A stretch of DNA of 22,078 bases from Bacteroidales bacterium (GCA_030526445.1 JAUNCV010000013.1:1-22078); one strand, 5' to 3'. Shown: positions 6,650-15,402, counted from the first letter of the stretch. Notes: a model not told the origin generated them from the sequence alone. A program made the numbers and translations.

Positions 6650-8389
6650 ATGAAAACAAGAACAATCCTTTCGGTCATGATGTTTTGGGCAATGGCTTGT
6701 GCTGCAACGGCAGAAGAAATCGTTGTAAAAAGCGCCCGAGAGTTTATTCAGGCATTAGGCCCTGAACGCACCATCGTAATTGACTCACGCTCACCGCTCA
6801 TTATCACCCCCGCGCTTGATGAGCTGGCAAGTTCGCTTGAAGAGTATGAGTTGAGCAATAATGATTACGGCATCTTCTATGTGAATCATCACGATGGTAA
6901 AGGTCTTTTGGTTGGAAGCTTCAACAACCTGACAATACGTGCCAAAGAGGGTACAACAGCCACGCTACTGAGTCAGCCCCGTTATGCTGATGTCATGACT
7001 TTTGTCAACTGCGAGAACCTGACAATTGAGAATATTGTTATGGGACACACCGAAGCCGGTTTCTGTGACCGAGGCGTGCTTGGCCTTACCCGATGCCGTG
7101 GTGTGAATGTGGATAACTGTGACTTCTTTGGCTGTGGAACCGAAGGCTTTATCATTTCAAAATGCGAAAGAGTGAATATCGCCAATAGTTGTGTGCACGA
7201 CTGCACATACTACACCATGCATGTTGAAGAAAGCGAAGAGGTTTCGTTTAAAAACTGCACATTCCGCGACAACCGCGAATATGAACAAATAAACGTGTAT
7301 AACACCACACGAATAGATTTTACAAACTGCACATTCAAAAACCTGCAAGGTCCGCTCTTTTCGGTTAATAACCGCATTCTTTTTACCGACTGCCACTTCT
7401 CAGGCTGCAGATACGATTTCCGCGACAAAAACAAAAACATAGTCCTGGCAGGCAACTGCACTTATGAAGATTGCAATGATTTTGAATCGGAATGCTCTGA
7501 GGAGTATGCTGATGAAGGCTATCAGTCTGGTCGAGGCGACCTGACCGGCAAATGGACCGATGGTGTGTATGACTATGACGTAATTATGGAGGGACACAAT
7601 GCCTACTTCCAAGGAACAGTGCCCGGAGACTTTATCGCAGTTCCACACAACTTTAGCAAAGGAAAATGGGAAATGATGGGGCATAATGGAGAGGTACACG
7701 ACATCTTTGACTTGCATCTTATAGAAAATGAAGATGGCCCGGATATGCTAGTGGTGCTCGATGACGGACACACTGTGATGGACTGCTATTATGAGCTCAC
7801 AGAAGGCAACGAGGAACACAGCCAGCCAGATGTCTTGCTTCCTTTCTATGGATCGTATCGAGACAAAGAGGGCAACCTCTGCCAAATTAAGAAAGACCAT
7901 GTAATGTTGCCAGGCGCAGCAGGGCCATATCACCTATTGAGTATGTTCGAATTCCCACAACCTATTCTATGCATTGACAACAAACTAGGGGAAGACCCCG
8001 GACAACTTTTTATGGTACTTACAGAAAAAGGCGTCAATATTCACAAAACCATCCTGAACGAAGAAGAAGGAGCCTTTCCCGGAGAACTATTACATGAGCT
8101 CACCTACGACTACGATTATGAACGCGTGCCTCGCTGGTACATGCTGATGTCAGAGCAAATTCGACCAAACTCTGCTTTTGCTTTTGTTCCCAGCGACCTC
8201 TTACCTCTGATGCGAAACCTGCCATACGCAATGCAAGGTTTCAAGTTTGGTAAAGCTCAACTGTCCAACTACTTTACGAATCAGCCTTGGTATGAGCCAG
8301 CAGATAGACAAGTGACAATCTCTAAGTTCGAGGAATTCAACTGCGACCTCATCAAGCACATCGAGCGAGATAGAAAAAGACTAAAATAA
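6650..8389 (+). CDS. Secreted right-handed beta-helix repeat protein of unknown function
   Basis: This 579-aa protein has a signal peptide (residues 1-21, ending CAATA). Residues about 80-285 show the repeating pattern of a right-handed parallel beta-helix: short strands ending in an N/C-x-x-F/I motif (NCENLTIENIVM, RCRGVNVDNCDFFGC, NCTFRDN, NCTFKNLQG), with stacked Asn and Cys positions. This fold is typical of pectate-lyase-like and surface polysaccharide-binding proteins. No catalytic triad of a known lyase was recognised. From about residue 298 (LTGKWTDGVYDYDV) the protein changes to an acidic beta-rich region with two similar segments (starting near LTGKWTDG and LPFYGSYRDKEG) that I do not recognise. 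It is divergent from the beta-galactosidase gene, so a role in glycan handling is possible but only inferred. Confidence 0.75.
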   Translation: MKTRTILSVMMFWAMACAATAEEIVVKSAREFIQALGPERTIVIDSRSPLIITPALDELASSLEEYELSNNDYGIFYVNHHDGKGLLVGSFNNLTIRAKEGTTATLLSQPRYADVMTFVNCENLTIENIVMGHTEAGFCDRGVLGLTRCRGVNVDNCDFFGCGTEGFIISKCERVNIANSCVHDCTYYTMHVEESEEVSFKNCTFRDNREYEQINVYNTTRIDFTNCTFKNLQGPLFSVNNRILFTDCHFSGCRYDFRDKNKNIVLAGNCTYEDCNDFESECSEEYADEGYQSGRGDLTGKWTDGVYDYDVIMEGHNAYFQGTVPGDFIAVPHNFSKGKWEMMGHNGEVHDIFDLHLIENEDGPDMLVVLDDGHTVMDCYYELTEGNEEHSQPDVLLPFYGSYRDKEGNLCQIKKDHVMLPGAAGPYHLLSMFEFPQPILCIDNKLGEDPGQLFMVLTEKGVNIHKTILNEEEGAFPGELLHELTYDYDYERVPRWYMLMSEQIRPNSAFAFVPSDLLPLMRNLPYAMQGFKFGKAQLSNYFTNQPWYEPADRQVTISKFEEFNCDLIKHIERDRKRLK

Positions 8390-8436
8390 AGTAGCGAAAA
8401 GACTAAATTTAACTCTTCACGAGTTTATAAACAAGG

Positions 8437-8482
8437 TTATCCACACATTTGTCAACGTAATTGTTAACAAATGTGTGGATAA
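8437..8482. terminator. Perfect 16-bp inverted repeat carrying two exact DnaA boxes
   Basis: TTATCCACACATTTGT (8437-8452) pairs without mismatch to ACAAATGTGTGGATAA (8467-8482) around a 14-nt loop. It lies between two convergent genes, a usual place for a bidirectional terminator, although neither side has a strong T-run. The outer 9 bp of each arm is TTATCCACA, the ideal DnaA box, in inverted orientation. Terminator function and DnaA binding are both inferred. Confidence 0.6.
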
Positions 8483-8505
8483 TCATTATTCAATAATAAT
8501 CTATA

Positions 8506-11490
8506 TTAGAATGGAGGGAAACCGCCAGGGCCATGGCCTCCGCCTGGGAAACCGCCATGACCGCCTCCTCGATTGCCGTCACCACTGCTGCTCTTCGATG
8601 CAGTACCCTTATAATTGGTAATCTTGTAAGTGAAGGTGCAGAGGAAGTAGCGAGGCATGAAGTTGCGGAAGGTTGAAGTAATATTAGAGTCACCGACATT
8701 GCGCGAGAAGCCCTTGTTTGATCCTAAGATATCATAAGCCTGCAACTTAATTTCTGCCTTGTTGCCCTTAAGGAACTTCTTGCCGATAGAGGCATTCCAA
8801 ATCCACTGTTCGATGGCCTCGGGCTGTGCAGGTCCGCCATAACGTGAATAGTTAACACTCTGGTCGGTAGTAAAGCCACGCCAGAAAGTCCAGTTGAGCG
8901 AAGCATTGAGATTGTGGTTGATGAAATCCTTGCTCTGTGTAGATGATTCATTACCATCGACCCACTGGAACGAAGGCATATACATGAGGTTGAAGTTCAA
9001 ATCGCTCGATATGTTGCTCGACACATGTAAGCGTGGATTGAATCCCAAAGTGCGAGTCTTGGTCTCGATTTCGCTGAATGTACCCTTACCCTGCGCGTTA
9101 TACTCATAATAAACCTTGTACGAAGGATTGACATTATAATTACCGCCCAATGATATATTGACATTGCTCAAGATTGCATCGAATGGGAAACCATAACCAA
9201 AGTTGAGATGTGCCGACATGTAACCGTTACGGTTGACCGGACGATTGATGCTGGCACCAGGAGCCAAGGAGAGATTCTTGTACAGATTACCCTCATATCC
9301 AAATTTGGCTGGGATATCGGTGAACTTGAGCGTCTCTTGCGTACGGTTGATGAGAAACTCGTTGCTGATCTGATCTTGAGTCGAGTTAAAACCACCGAAA
9401 ATCATAAAGTTCTGCGCCGTCTCAGTATTGGTGTAGATCATATTCATGAAGAGACGATGAGTAATGCTCTGATCAAGATTCGGATTACCCGTAGAGTAGT
9501 TCAAGCGATTGGTAGTGTTCACGCTCTCCTGCAAATTGCCTACGCTTGGGTTGTTTGAATTAGCGCGATAATCCATACGGAACTGTGTTCCCTTCTTGGT
9601 GCGATATTCCAAACGGAGGTTTGGCAACACACTGAAATAGGTCTTTGAAGTCGCAGCTGGAGCGATGCCCTTGAGGAAGTAATCCTGCTCACCATCGAGT
9701 TTTGAGTTCTGCAGACGAACAGCGGCATTGGCACGGAAAGTACCCTTGTTGTAGCTCAAACCCACCTCACCAATGTTGCGAAGATTCTTCTGAATATAGG
9801 TATTGGTGTTGAGCGTATCGTGACGCTCCCAATGTTTGAACTCTTCATCACTAAAGAAATCATAACGGGTTTCACGTTCCGACTTCTGATAACTTACCTC
9901 ATAACGGAGTGAGAGGTTAAGACCTGTAGCAAGAGGCTCGGTCCACTGCAAGTTGCCGCCGAAATTGCTATTCTTGCTGTTGTTTGCGTTCTTCTGATTC
10001 TCAAGAATCTTCGAACCACCCAACAACTGGTCTTTATTGGCAAAATGTTCAGAATCGCTTCCCGAAGCGCCACCATTGAGACGAATACTGAATGTTCGGC
10101 CCGGCTTATTGAGGCGATGACGCCACAACACATTAGTACGAAGATTCCATGAATCATTTTCGTTATGACTAATGTTGTTAGTTCTTGAAAGAACATCCTC
10201 CCAAAGAGGCAAGTGCTTACCGTCAGACCAAACAGAATCCAGACTATGATTCCACGAACGGCTTGAAGAAATGCTATTACCATCAGAACTCTGGAAATTG
10301 AGCGATGGACGAATCATAATTTCATCCCTATCTGATGGCTTGATGGTAATACGTCCACCAACACGATGGCTCATGGAGTGGTTGAGACTTGAAGAGGCAC
10401 TGTATTGTGAAGCAGTACGATTCAAGTCGTCAGTATAAGTAGTATCGCCATTTACAACACGGTTCTGATTAAAGAAATAAGAGAGATCCATTTTTACTTT
10501 GCCATCGCGGAACTCATCGCTGAAGTTGACACCGAAACCATTGGTTCGAGCAACACCAGTAGCACCCCACTGTCGGCCCATCATCATGCCACCGCCAGCA
10601 GCCATGTCATCGTTCGAGAAGTTACGTTCATTGACATTGTTGCTCATACCCTGGAGGGTGATTCGACGGTTGCCATTGAACATGTTGATATTGAAACCTG
10701 TGTTCCAATATGCTTTGTCAAAGTCGAAATTACTACCTACGCCACCAAACACCTTACCAAAGGTGCCATTGCGACGATAAGACTTGGTGATAAGATCCAT
10801 AGCCTTGACAGTCTCTCCATCATCGACACCAGTAAACTCGGCCTGATCTGATTTCTTATCATAAACATTGACACTTTCAAGCACCTCAGCCGGCAAAGAC
10901 TTGAGAGCCATCTTCACATCATTATCGAAGAACTCCTTGCCATCGACGAGAATCTTCTGCACAGTCTCGCCCTGTGCCTTAACGCCTTCGCTGGTCACTT
11001 CAATACCTGGCATTTTACCAACCAACTCTTCGGCAGAAGCTCCATCCTGCACCTTATAAGCATCGGCATTATAGGCCAAAGTATCTCCTTTAGTCTGGAT
11101 GCGTTGGCTATGTGCCACAGTTTCCACCTCACGAAGCAGACGCGAATCCTCGGTCAACTTGAACTTGCCAAGATTTGCTCGGCCAGGGAAGATATTTACT
11201 TCTTTTTGCATGGGTTTATAACCCATATAAGAGAACTCAAGAGAATACTTACCCGGGCGCTCTACTTCAAGTGTAAATCGGCCCAAAGTATCTGTAATAG
11301 CAAAAGAACCTGTGCCGCCATCAGAGCTGGTTGCCTTGACAGTGGCTGCATAAAGAGGTTCAAGTGTTTTGGAATCGAGAATAGTGCCTTTGGCCGAAAT
11401 CTTCATTCGGTGCCCAGGCTGCGCAATAGCTACTGCACTAAGCAGCGCAAAGAATAACGCAAACGCATAAATACGGAAAAAGCGAGACAT
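8506..11490 (-). CDS. Outer-membrane beta-barrel protein, TonB-receptor-like (OMP_b-brl_3 type)
   Basis: This protein has 994 aa from the ATG at 11490; an in-frame TTG 10 codons upstream would put extra residues before an otherwise normal signal peptide (MSRFFRIYAFALFF ... AIAQ). Domains in order are a carboxypeptidase-regulatory-like beta-sandwich (about 25-110, GTILDSKTLEPLYAATVK), a TonB plug-like region (about 115-225, LVGKMPGIEVTSEGVKAQ, ILVDGKEFFDNDVK), and a long beta-barrel to about 965 with many aromatic-ending strands. The C-terminus is a glycine/proline-rich tail (about 30 residues, GGGHGGFPGGGHGPGGFPPF) that is not barrel-like. The family sits in the outer membrane of Bacteroidetes and probably imports an unknown ligand. 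No SusD partner is adjacent. No clear promoter was found upstream (11491-11600). Confidence 0.85.
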   Translation of the reverse strand: MSRFFRIYAFALFFALLSAVAIAQPGHRMKISAKGTILDSKTLEPLYAATVKATSSDGGTGSFAITDTLGRFTLEVERPGKYSLEFSYMGYKPMQKEVNIFPGRANLGKFKLTEDSRLLREVETVAHSQRIQTKGDTLAYNADAYKVQDGASAEELVGKMPGIEVTSEGVKAQGETVQKILVDGKEFFDNDVKMALKSLPAEVLESVNVYDKKSDQAEFTGVDDGETVKAMDLITKSYRRNGTFGKVFGGVGSNFDFDKAYWNTGFNINMFNGNRRITLQGMSNNVNERNFSNDDMAAGGGMMMGRQWGATGVARTNGFGVNFSDEFRDGKVKMDLSYFFNQNRVVNGDTTYTDDLNRTASQYSASSSLNHSMSHRVGGRITIKPSDRDEIMIRPSLNFQSSDGNSISSSRSWNHSLDSVWSDGKHLPLWEDVLSRTNNISHNENDSWNLRTNVLWRHRLNKPGRTFSIRLNGGASGSDSEHFANKDQLLGGSKILENQKNANNSKNSNFGGNLQWTEPLATGLNLSLRYEVSYQKSERETRYDFFSDEEFKHWERHDTLNTNTYIQKNLRNIGEVGLSYNKGTFRANAAVRLQNSKLDGEQDYFLKGIAPAATSKTYFSVLPNLRLEYRTKKGTQFRMDYRANSNNPSVGNLQESVNTTNRLNYSTGNPNLDQSITHRLFMNMIYTNTETAQNFMIFGGFNSTQDQISNEFLINRTQETLKFTDIPAKFGYEGNLYKNLSLAPGASINRPVNRNGYMSAHLNFGYGFPFDAILSNVNISLGGNYNVNPSYKVYYEYNAQGKGTFSEIETKTRTLGFNPRLHVSSNISSDLNFNLMYMPSFQWVDGNESSTQSKDFINHNLNASLNWTFWRGFTTDQSVNYSRYGGPAQPEAIEQWIWNASIGKKFLKGNKAEIKLQAYDILGSNKGFSRNVGDSNITSTFRNFMPRYFLCTFTYKITNYKGTASKSSSGDGNRGGGHGGFPGGGHGPGGFPPF

Positions 11491-11601
11491 AAGTATATAT
11501 ATTTGATCAAAAAACACCAATATGACACAACAAGATTGATAAAGTTTAAACTATTTTTGAAAAAATTTCAGATATGGTGTTATTTTGTTTACAGTCATCA
11601 A

Positions 11602-11633
11602 AAAATCGGACCCTCTATCGTGGGTCCGATTTT
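11602..11633 (-). terminator. Rho-independent terminator after the ompH-like gene
   Basis: AAAATCGGACCC (11602-11613) pairs perfectly with GGGTCCGATTTT (11622-11633) around an 8-nt loop. On the minus strand the stem runs into six T residues. It lies 26 bp beyond the ompH-like stop codon and separates it from the outer-membrane receptor gene. Confidence 0.85.
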
Positions 11634-11658
11634 CTATATATAATAATGTGTAATCAGA

Positions 11659-12252
11659 TTACTTCTTAGTAGCAGCGTAGCGCTCGTTGAGGCGCTTAAG
11701 CACGTCGCCTGTGATATCGTACTTTGGATTATCAATGATGACGTTATCGTACATAGTGTTTGAGAGAATGAGCTCAAAGTTCATTTCTTTGTTGTATTCT
11801 TTGATAAAAGCACGAATAGTATCGCTGAGGCGACCATTCATTACAGCCTGCTCTTGAGCCAATTCGGTCTGAAGCTTGTAATTGAGCTGCTCAAGTTCAT
11901 CCTTTTCACGCTGAAGGTTGTTTGCCTCCTTCTCTGCACGCTCCTGGCTGAGGAATGCATTGGTCTGAAGTTTCTTCTGGAAATCGGCGAACTTCTTCTC
12001 AAGAGCCTGAGCCTTTGAGTTTACGTTCATACGAATATCCTCATTCTTCTTAATGAGTTCCTCGTTGAGATCTTTTGCAAAGTCATAGTTGCTGAGCAAA
12101 GAATCGACATTGATATAAGCCAAAGGCAAACGGCCCTCGGTTACTGCCATAGGAGATACAGCTGAAGGCTGCTGACCATTGTTGCAAGAGCAAAGACCTC
12201 CTGCCAAAACTACTGCTGCAAGAGCAGATGCAATTACATAAGCTTTTTTCAT
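11659..12252 (-). CDS. OmpH/Skp-family periplasmic chaperone, probably a lipoprotein
   Basis: This 197-aa protein has an N-terminal hydrophobic signal and a Cys pair at residues 21 and 23 (GGLCSCNN). LCSC is an acceptable lipobox, so lipid attachment at C23 is likely. The mature part begins with a short strand, LAYINVDSLLSNY (about 44-56), characteristic of OmpH/Skp. A long charged coiled coil follows (about 60-150, many E, K and Q), then a C-terminal strand region (FELILSNTMYDNVIIDNPKYDIT). Skp-like proteins hold unfolded outer-membrane proteins in the periplasm, consistent with the barrel protein next door, although the terminator at 11602-11633 separates the two transcripts. It lies 19 bp after the small membrane protein gene and shares its promoter. 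Confidence 0.85.
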   Translation of the reverse strand: MKKAYVIASALAAVVLAGGLCSCNNGQQPSAVSPMAVTEGRLPLAYINVDSLLSNYDFAKDLNEELIKKNEDIRMNVNSKAQALEKKFADFQKKLQTNAFLSQERAEKEANNLQREKDELEQLNYKLQTELAQEQAVMNGRLSDTIRAFIKEYNKEMNFELILSNTMYDNVIIDNPKYDITGDVLKRLNERYAATKK

Positions 12253-12271
12253 ATTCTAATTTTAATTCTAA

Positions 12272-12469
12272 TTAATCATATAAACCTTTTCTGTGGCGCT
12301 CTTCATAATCTTGTGTTTGCACACAATGAATTCCTTTCTTCCTCAACGCCTTATTCTGGCTCACATGAGTCTTCGGAAATGTTCTTTTTTTCGAAATTAT
12401 CATTCCAATTGCTAAAAAAACAAAACAGATTGAAATTATTCCGATAGAAATGATGATTGTTTGCCACAT
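12272..12469 (-). CDS. Small single-pass membrane protein, function unknown
   Basis: This protein has 65 aa from the ATG at 12469. One transmembrane helix (about residues 4-24, IIISIGIISICFVFLAIGMI) is followed by a basic cytosolic tail containing KTHVSQNKALRKKGIHCVQT with a single Cys. The upstream ATG at 12556 would add 29 residues, but it lies upstream of the promoter at 12534-12565, so it is rejected. The helix-plus-basic-tail layout recalls small assembly factors such as NqrM, but the Cys pattern does not match and I do not assign it. It is co-transcribed with the ompH-like gene 19 bp downstream. Confidence 0.65.
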   Translation of the reverse strand: MWQTIIISIGIISICFVFLAIGMIISKKRTFPKTHVSQNKALRKKGIHCVQTQDYEERHRKGLYD

Positions 12470-12533
12470 ATTTTGTATCTTTGCATCGTCAAAACGTAGA
12501 GAAAACATTTCGCCACGCTGAAAAATTGCAGCG

Positions 12534-12565
12534 CAAAGATAATAACAATTTTCCATGGCGACAAA
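12534..12565 (-). promoter_or_regulatory. Strong promoter of the small membrane protein-ompH operon
   Basis: On the minus strand TTTG (12562-12565) is followed after 20 bp by TATCTTTG (12534-12541), both exact consensus. The start site would be near 12526, leaving a leader of about 57 nt and excluding the ATG at 12556 as a start codon. Confidence 0.75.
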
Positions 12566-12637
12566 CTTTTTGACTACGAAATTGAAAAAACGACCAAAAC
12601 AACGTCATATTTAACCTTTTTTAAATAAATTGCAATT

Positions 12638-14074
12638 ATGGAGATTAAGAATTTGGCTCCTCAGCATGTTTGGAGCATATTCGATGCTATTACAAAAGTA
12701 CCTCATCCATCAAAGAAAGAGGGCAAGATTCGCCAGTGGCTCATCGATTTCGCTGCTCAAAACAACATTGAATGCCATGTAGATGCAACAGGCAACTTGC
12801 TGATGCGCAAGCCAGCAACCCCAGGATATGAGAACCATCCTACTATTGTTATGCAGGGTCACATTGACATGGTATGCGAGAAGAACTCAAACGTAGTTCA
12901 TGACTTCGAAAATGACCCAATTGAAACCATCATTGAGGGAGACTGGGTAAAGGCAAACGGCACAACCCTGGGCGCCGACAATGGTGTGGGCGTAGCATTG
13001 GCTTTGGCCTGCTTGACCGATGATTCGTTCCAACATGGACCTCTCGAAGTTCTCTGCACATACGATGAAGAAACCGGTATGACTGGCGCCTTTGCTCTTG
13101 AAGAAGGCTTCATGACCGGCAAAACCCTTATCAACCTCGACTCTGAAACAGAAGGCCAAATCTTTATTGGCTGTGCAGGTGGCAAGGACACTATGGCAAC
13201 ATTTACATACTCACCTATTCCTTCTCCAGAACGTTACTATGCCAAAATTAAGGTAAGCGGTCTCTTAGGAGGTCATTCTGGCGGCGACATTCACTTAGGT
13301 CACGCAAATGCAAATAAGATTCTTTGCCGTTTCCTTCTTTCTCAGCCTGAGATTGTTATCGCAAACATTGATGGCGGAAACCTTCGCAATGCCATTGCAC
13401 GTGAAGCTTGGGCCATCATCGGTATTCCTGCCAGTGGACGTGACCAGCTCGTAGTAGATCTGAACAACTATATTGCTACCATCGAGGGAGAGGTTGGCGA
13501 CATTGAGAAGGGCTTCAAGATGACTATTGAAACCGTAGAGAAACCTGCAAACATCATTGAACCGGCAGTGGCAAACCGTTTGCTTAAAGCTGTTCAGGCT
13601 TGTCCTCATGGCGTACAAGGCATGAGCCGTTCGATGAAAGACCTCGTTGAGACTTCGACCAACTTGGCTAGCATCAAGATGCCAGAACTTGGCAAGATTG
13701 TTATTGCTACCAGCCAGCGCAGTTCGGTTGAAAGCGAAAAGAACGATATCGCTGCAACCGTTAAGACTGTGTTCGAATTAGCCGGAGCAGAAGTTAAACA
13801 GGGTGATGGTTACCCAGGCTGGAAGCCAAATGTTGATTCGCCAATTCTCAAGGTATGCGCTCAGACATATCGCGATATGTACAAGCAGGAGCCTGAAATC
13901 ATGGCTATCCACGCAGGTTTGGAAACTGGTCTGTTCTTGACCAAATATCCATACCTCGATATGGTGAGCATCGGCCCAACCATGGAGGGCGTACACTCTC
14001 CAGACGAGCGACTTTACATTCCATCGGTTGGCAGCTTCTATGAATACTTGAAAGAGGTACTTAGCAGATGCTAA
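12638..14074 (+). CDS. pepD: Aminoacyl-histidine dipeptidase (cytosolic non-specific dipeptidase)
   Basis: This 478-aa protein belongs to the M20 zinc-dependent peptidases and matches the size of E. coli PepD. Metal-site residues are all visible: H75 and D77 in QGHIDM, D114 in LGADNGVG, E144-E145 in YDEETG (E144 the general base), D168 in NLDSE, and H425 in AIHAGLETG. The GGHSGGDIH motif marks the lid/dimerisation domain. It hydrolyses a broad range of dipeptides, including Xaa-His, in the cytosol. It appears to be a single-gene unit. The best upstream -7 candidate (TATCTTTGC, 12476-12484) is distant and lacks a -33, so its promoter is unclear. Confidence 0.95.
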   Translation: MEIKNLAPQHVWSIFDAITKVPHPSKKEGKIRQWLIDFAAQNNIECHVDATGNLLMRKPATPGYENHPTIVMQGHIDMVCEKNSNVVHDFENDPIETIIEGDWVKANGTTLGADNGVGVALALACLTDDSFQHGPLEVLCTYDEETGMTGAFALEEGFMTGKTLINLDSETEGQIFIGCAGGKDTMATFTYSPIPSPERYYAKIKVSGLLGGHSGGDIHLGHANANKILCRFLLSQPEIVIANIDGGNLRNAIAREAWAIIGIPASGRDQLVVDLNNYIATIEGEVGDIEKGFKMTIETVEKPANIIEPAVANRLLKAVQACPHGVQGMSRSMKDLVETSTNLASIKMPELGKIVIATSQRSSVESEKNDIAATVKTVFELAGAEVKQGDGYPGWKPNVDSPILKVCAQTYRDMYKQEPEIMAIHAGLETGLFLTKYPYLDMVSIGPTMEGVHSPDERLYIPSVGSFYEYLKEVLSRC

Positions 14075-14083
14075 ATAACTACA

Positions 14084-14124
14084 TTCGGGCCATAATATTG
14101 ACTTAAATCAAATATTAGACCGAA
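14084..14124 (+). terminator. Imperfect hairpin after pepD
   Basis: TTCGGGCCATAATATT (14084-14099) can pair with AATATTAGACCGAA (14111-14124) with an internal loop. It lies 10 bp after the pepD stop. There is no T-run afterwards, so terminator function is only likely by position. Confidence 0.4.
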
Positions 14125-14148
14125 AATAAAGAAAAAAAGGGGCAAATA

Positions 14149-14179
14149 TTTGCAGGTTAGAAGAACTTTGCATATATTT
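14149..14179 (+). promoter_or_regulatory. Near-ideal promoter of dnaN
   Basis: TTTG (14149-14152), 19 bp, then TATATTTG (14172-14179) matches the Bacteroidetes consensus exactly. The start site would be about 14184-14189, roughly 22-26 nt before the dnaN ATG. It probably also drives the exonuclease, DUF4835 and recN. Confidence 0.75.
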
Positions 14180-14209
14180 GTCCCAAATTTGTAAATAATT
14201 TCCCGCAAT

Positions 14210-15340
14210 ATGAAATTCAAAGTTCTTAGCTCTGACCTGCTCAGTCATCTGTCAGCCATCAGCCGTGTTCTTTCAAACAAGACTGCTATGCCGATTCTCG
14301 AAAATTTCCTTTTCGAGCTTCAGCCTGAGGCATTGGTCGTAACCGCATCAGATGGAGATACAACCATGATTACCCGCATTGCTATCAGCGAAGTAACGGG
14401 TAATGGACGTTTTGCCGTCCCTTCAAAAACATTGCTTGATCTCCTCAGAGAGATGCCACAGCAAGAGATTTCGTTCGAAATTGATGACGAAAACCTGGAA
14501 ATTTTCGTAAATTACGAGAATGGTAAATATAACTTTATTGCCACTAATGCAGCTGAGTATCCTAAAAAGAAAGACTTGGCTGAGAATGCACAGACTCTTG
14601 AAATTCCTGAACAAGTGCTCCTTGGCGGCATTACCAGTACTATTTTCGCAACCTCGGACGATGAGCTTCGCCCTGTAATGAACGGTATCTTCCTGGACAT
14701 CAAGCCAGACCATGTAATCTTTGTAGCAAGTGATTCTCAGAAATTGGTTCGTCTTGAAAATAAGGCTGTTCAGCCAGGCTTTGAATCTTCATTCATCCTT
14801 CCAAAGAAACCTGCAAACCTCTTGAAAGGCATTATCGGCAAGGATATGGAAGGTAACGCAAAGGTATCTTTTGATGCAAACAATGCACAGTTTCAAATTG
14901 AAGATTACACAATCATTTGCCGCTTAGTAGAGGGCCGTTTTCCACGTTATGAGTCGGTGATTCCAAAGAATAACACCAACATCATGACCATTGACCGCCA
15001 GACCTTCATCAATGTGCTTCGTCGCGTATCTGTATTCTCGAATTCAGCTACGAACCAGGTAAAGCTCGAAATTGACAACAACAGCATGACTGTAAGCGCT
15101 CAGGATATTGACTTCTCGATTTCGGCTGTCGAGAAAGCTCCTTGCAGCTACAACTCTGAGCCTATTCAGATTGGCTTCCGTGCGAACTTCTTGATTGAAA
15201 TTCTAAATACAATCAACTCTCCAGAGATTGATCTCAAGCTCTCTGACCAGTTCCGTGCAGGTCTCATCGTTCCTGTAGCCAATAATGAAAATGAGGATCT
15301 TCTGATGCTCGTTATGCCAATGAAATTGCTCGACTTCTAA
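14210..15340 (+). CDS. dnaN: DNA polymerase III beta subunit (sliding clamp)
   Basis: This 376-aa protein has the usual length for DnaN and three successive clamp domains of about 120-130 residues. The N-terminus (MKFKVLSSDLLSHLSAISRV) and the segment LEIFVNYENGKYNFIATNA are typical. So are RPVMNGIFLDI in domain 2 and the C-terminal LLMLVMPMKL, where most homologues end in a P-M-R/K-L motif. It forms a dimeric ring that tethers polymerase III and other partners to DNA. It is not next to dnaA here, unlike in many other phyla. It begins a probable operon of replication and repair genes. Confidence 0.97.
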   Translation: MKFKVLSSDLLSHLSAISRVLSNKTAMPILENFLFELQPEALVVTASDGDTTMITRIAISEVTGNGRFAVPSKTLLDLLREMPQQEISFEIDDENLEIFVNYENGKYNFIATNAAEYPKKKDLAENAQTLEIPEQVLLGGITSTIFATSDDELRPVMNGIFLDIKPDHVIFVASDSQKLVRLENKAVQPGFESSFILPKKPANLLKGIIGKDMEGNAKVSFDANNAQFQIEDYTIICRLVEGRFPRYESVIPKNNTNIMTIDRQTFINVLRRVSVFSNSATNQVKLEIDNNSMTVSAQDIDFSISAVEKAPCSYNSEPIQIGFRANFLIEILNTINSPEIDLKLSDQFRAGLIVPVANNENEDLLMLVMPMKLLDF

Positions 15341-15402
15341 GGAATCAGCATTTTTTGGTTTTCAAAACAAACAAGAAGTTAGTAATTCAAATTTTCATAA
15401 AA

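Noticed and set aside
3472..8389. Beta-galactosidase and beta-helix genes as a polysaccharide-utilisation locus
   Set aside because: No SusC/SusD pair, hybrid two-component sensor or other glycan enzymes are present around them.
8437..8482. Replication origin at the paired DnaA boxes
   Set aside because: Only two boxes are present, there is no AT-rich unwinding region or further box cluster, and the site sits between convergent genes.
12470..12556. N-terminal extension of the small membrane protein from the ATG at 12556
   Set aside because: The strong promoter at 12534-12565 places the transcript start downstream of that ATG, and the extra residues precede an otherwise normal N-terminal membrane helix.
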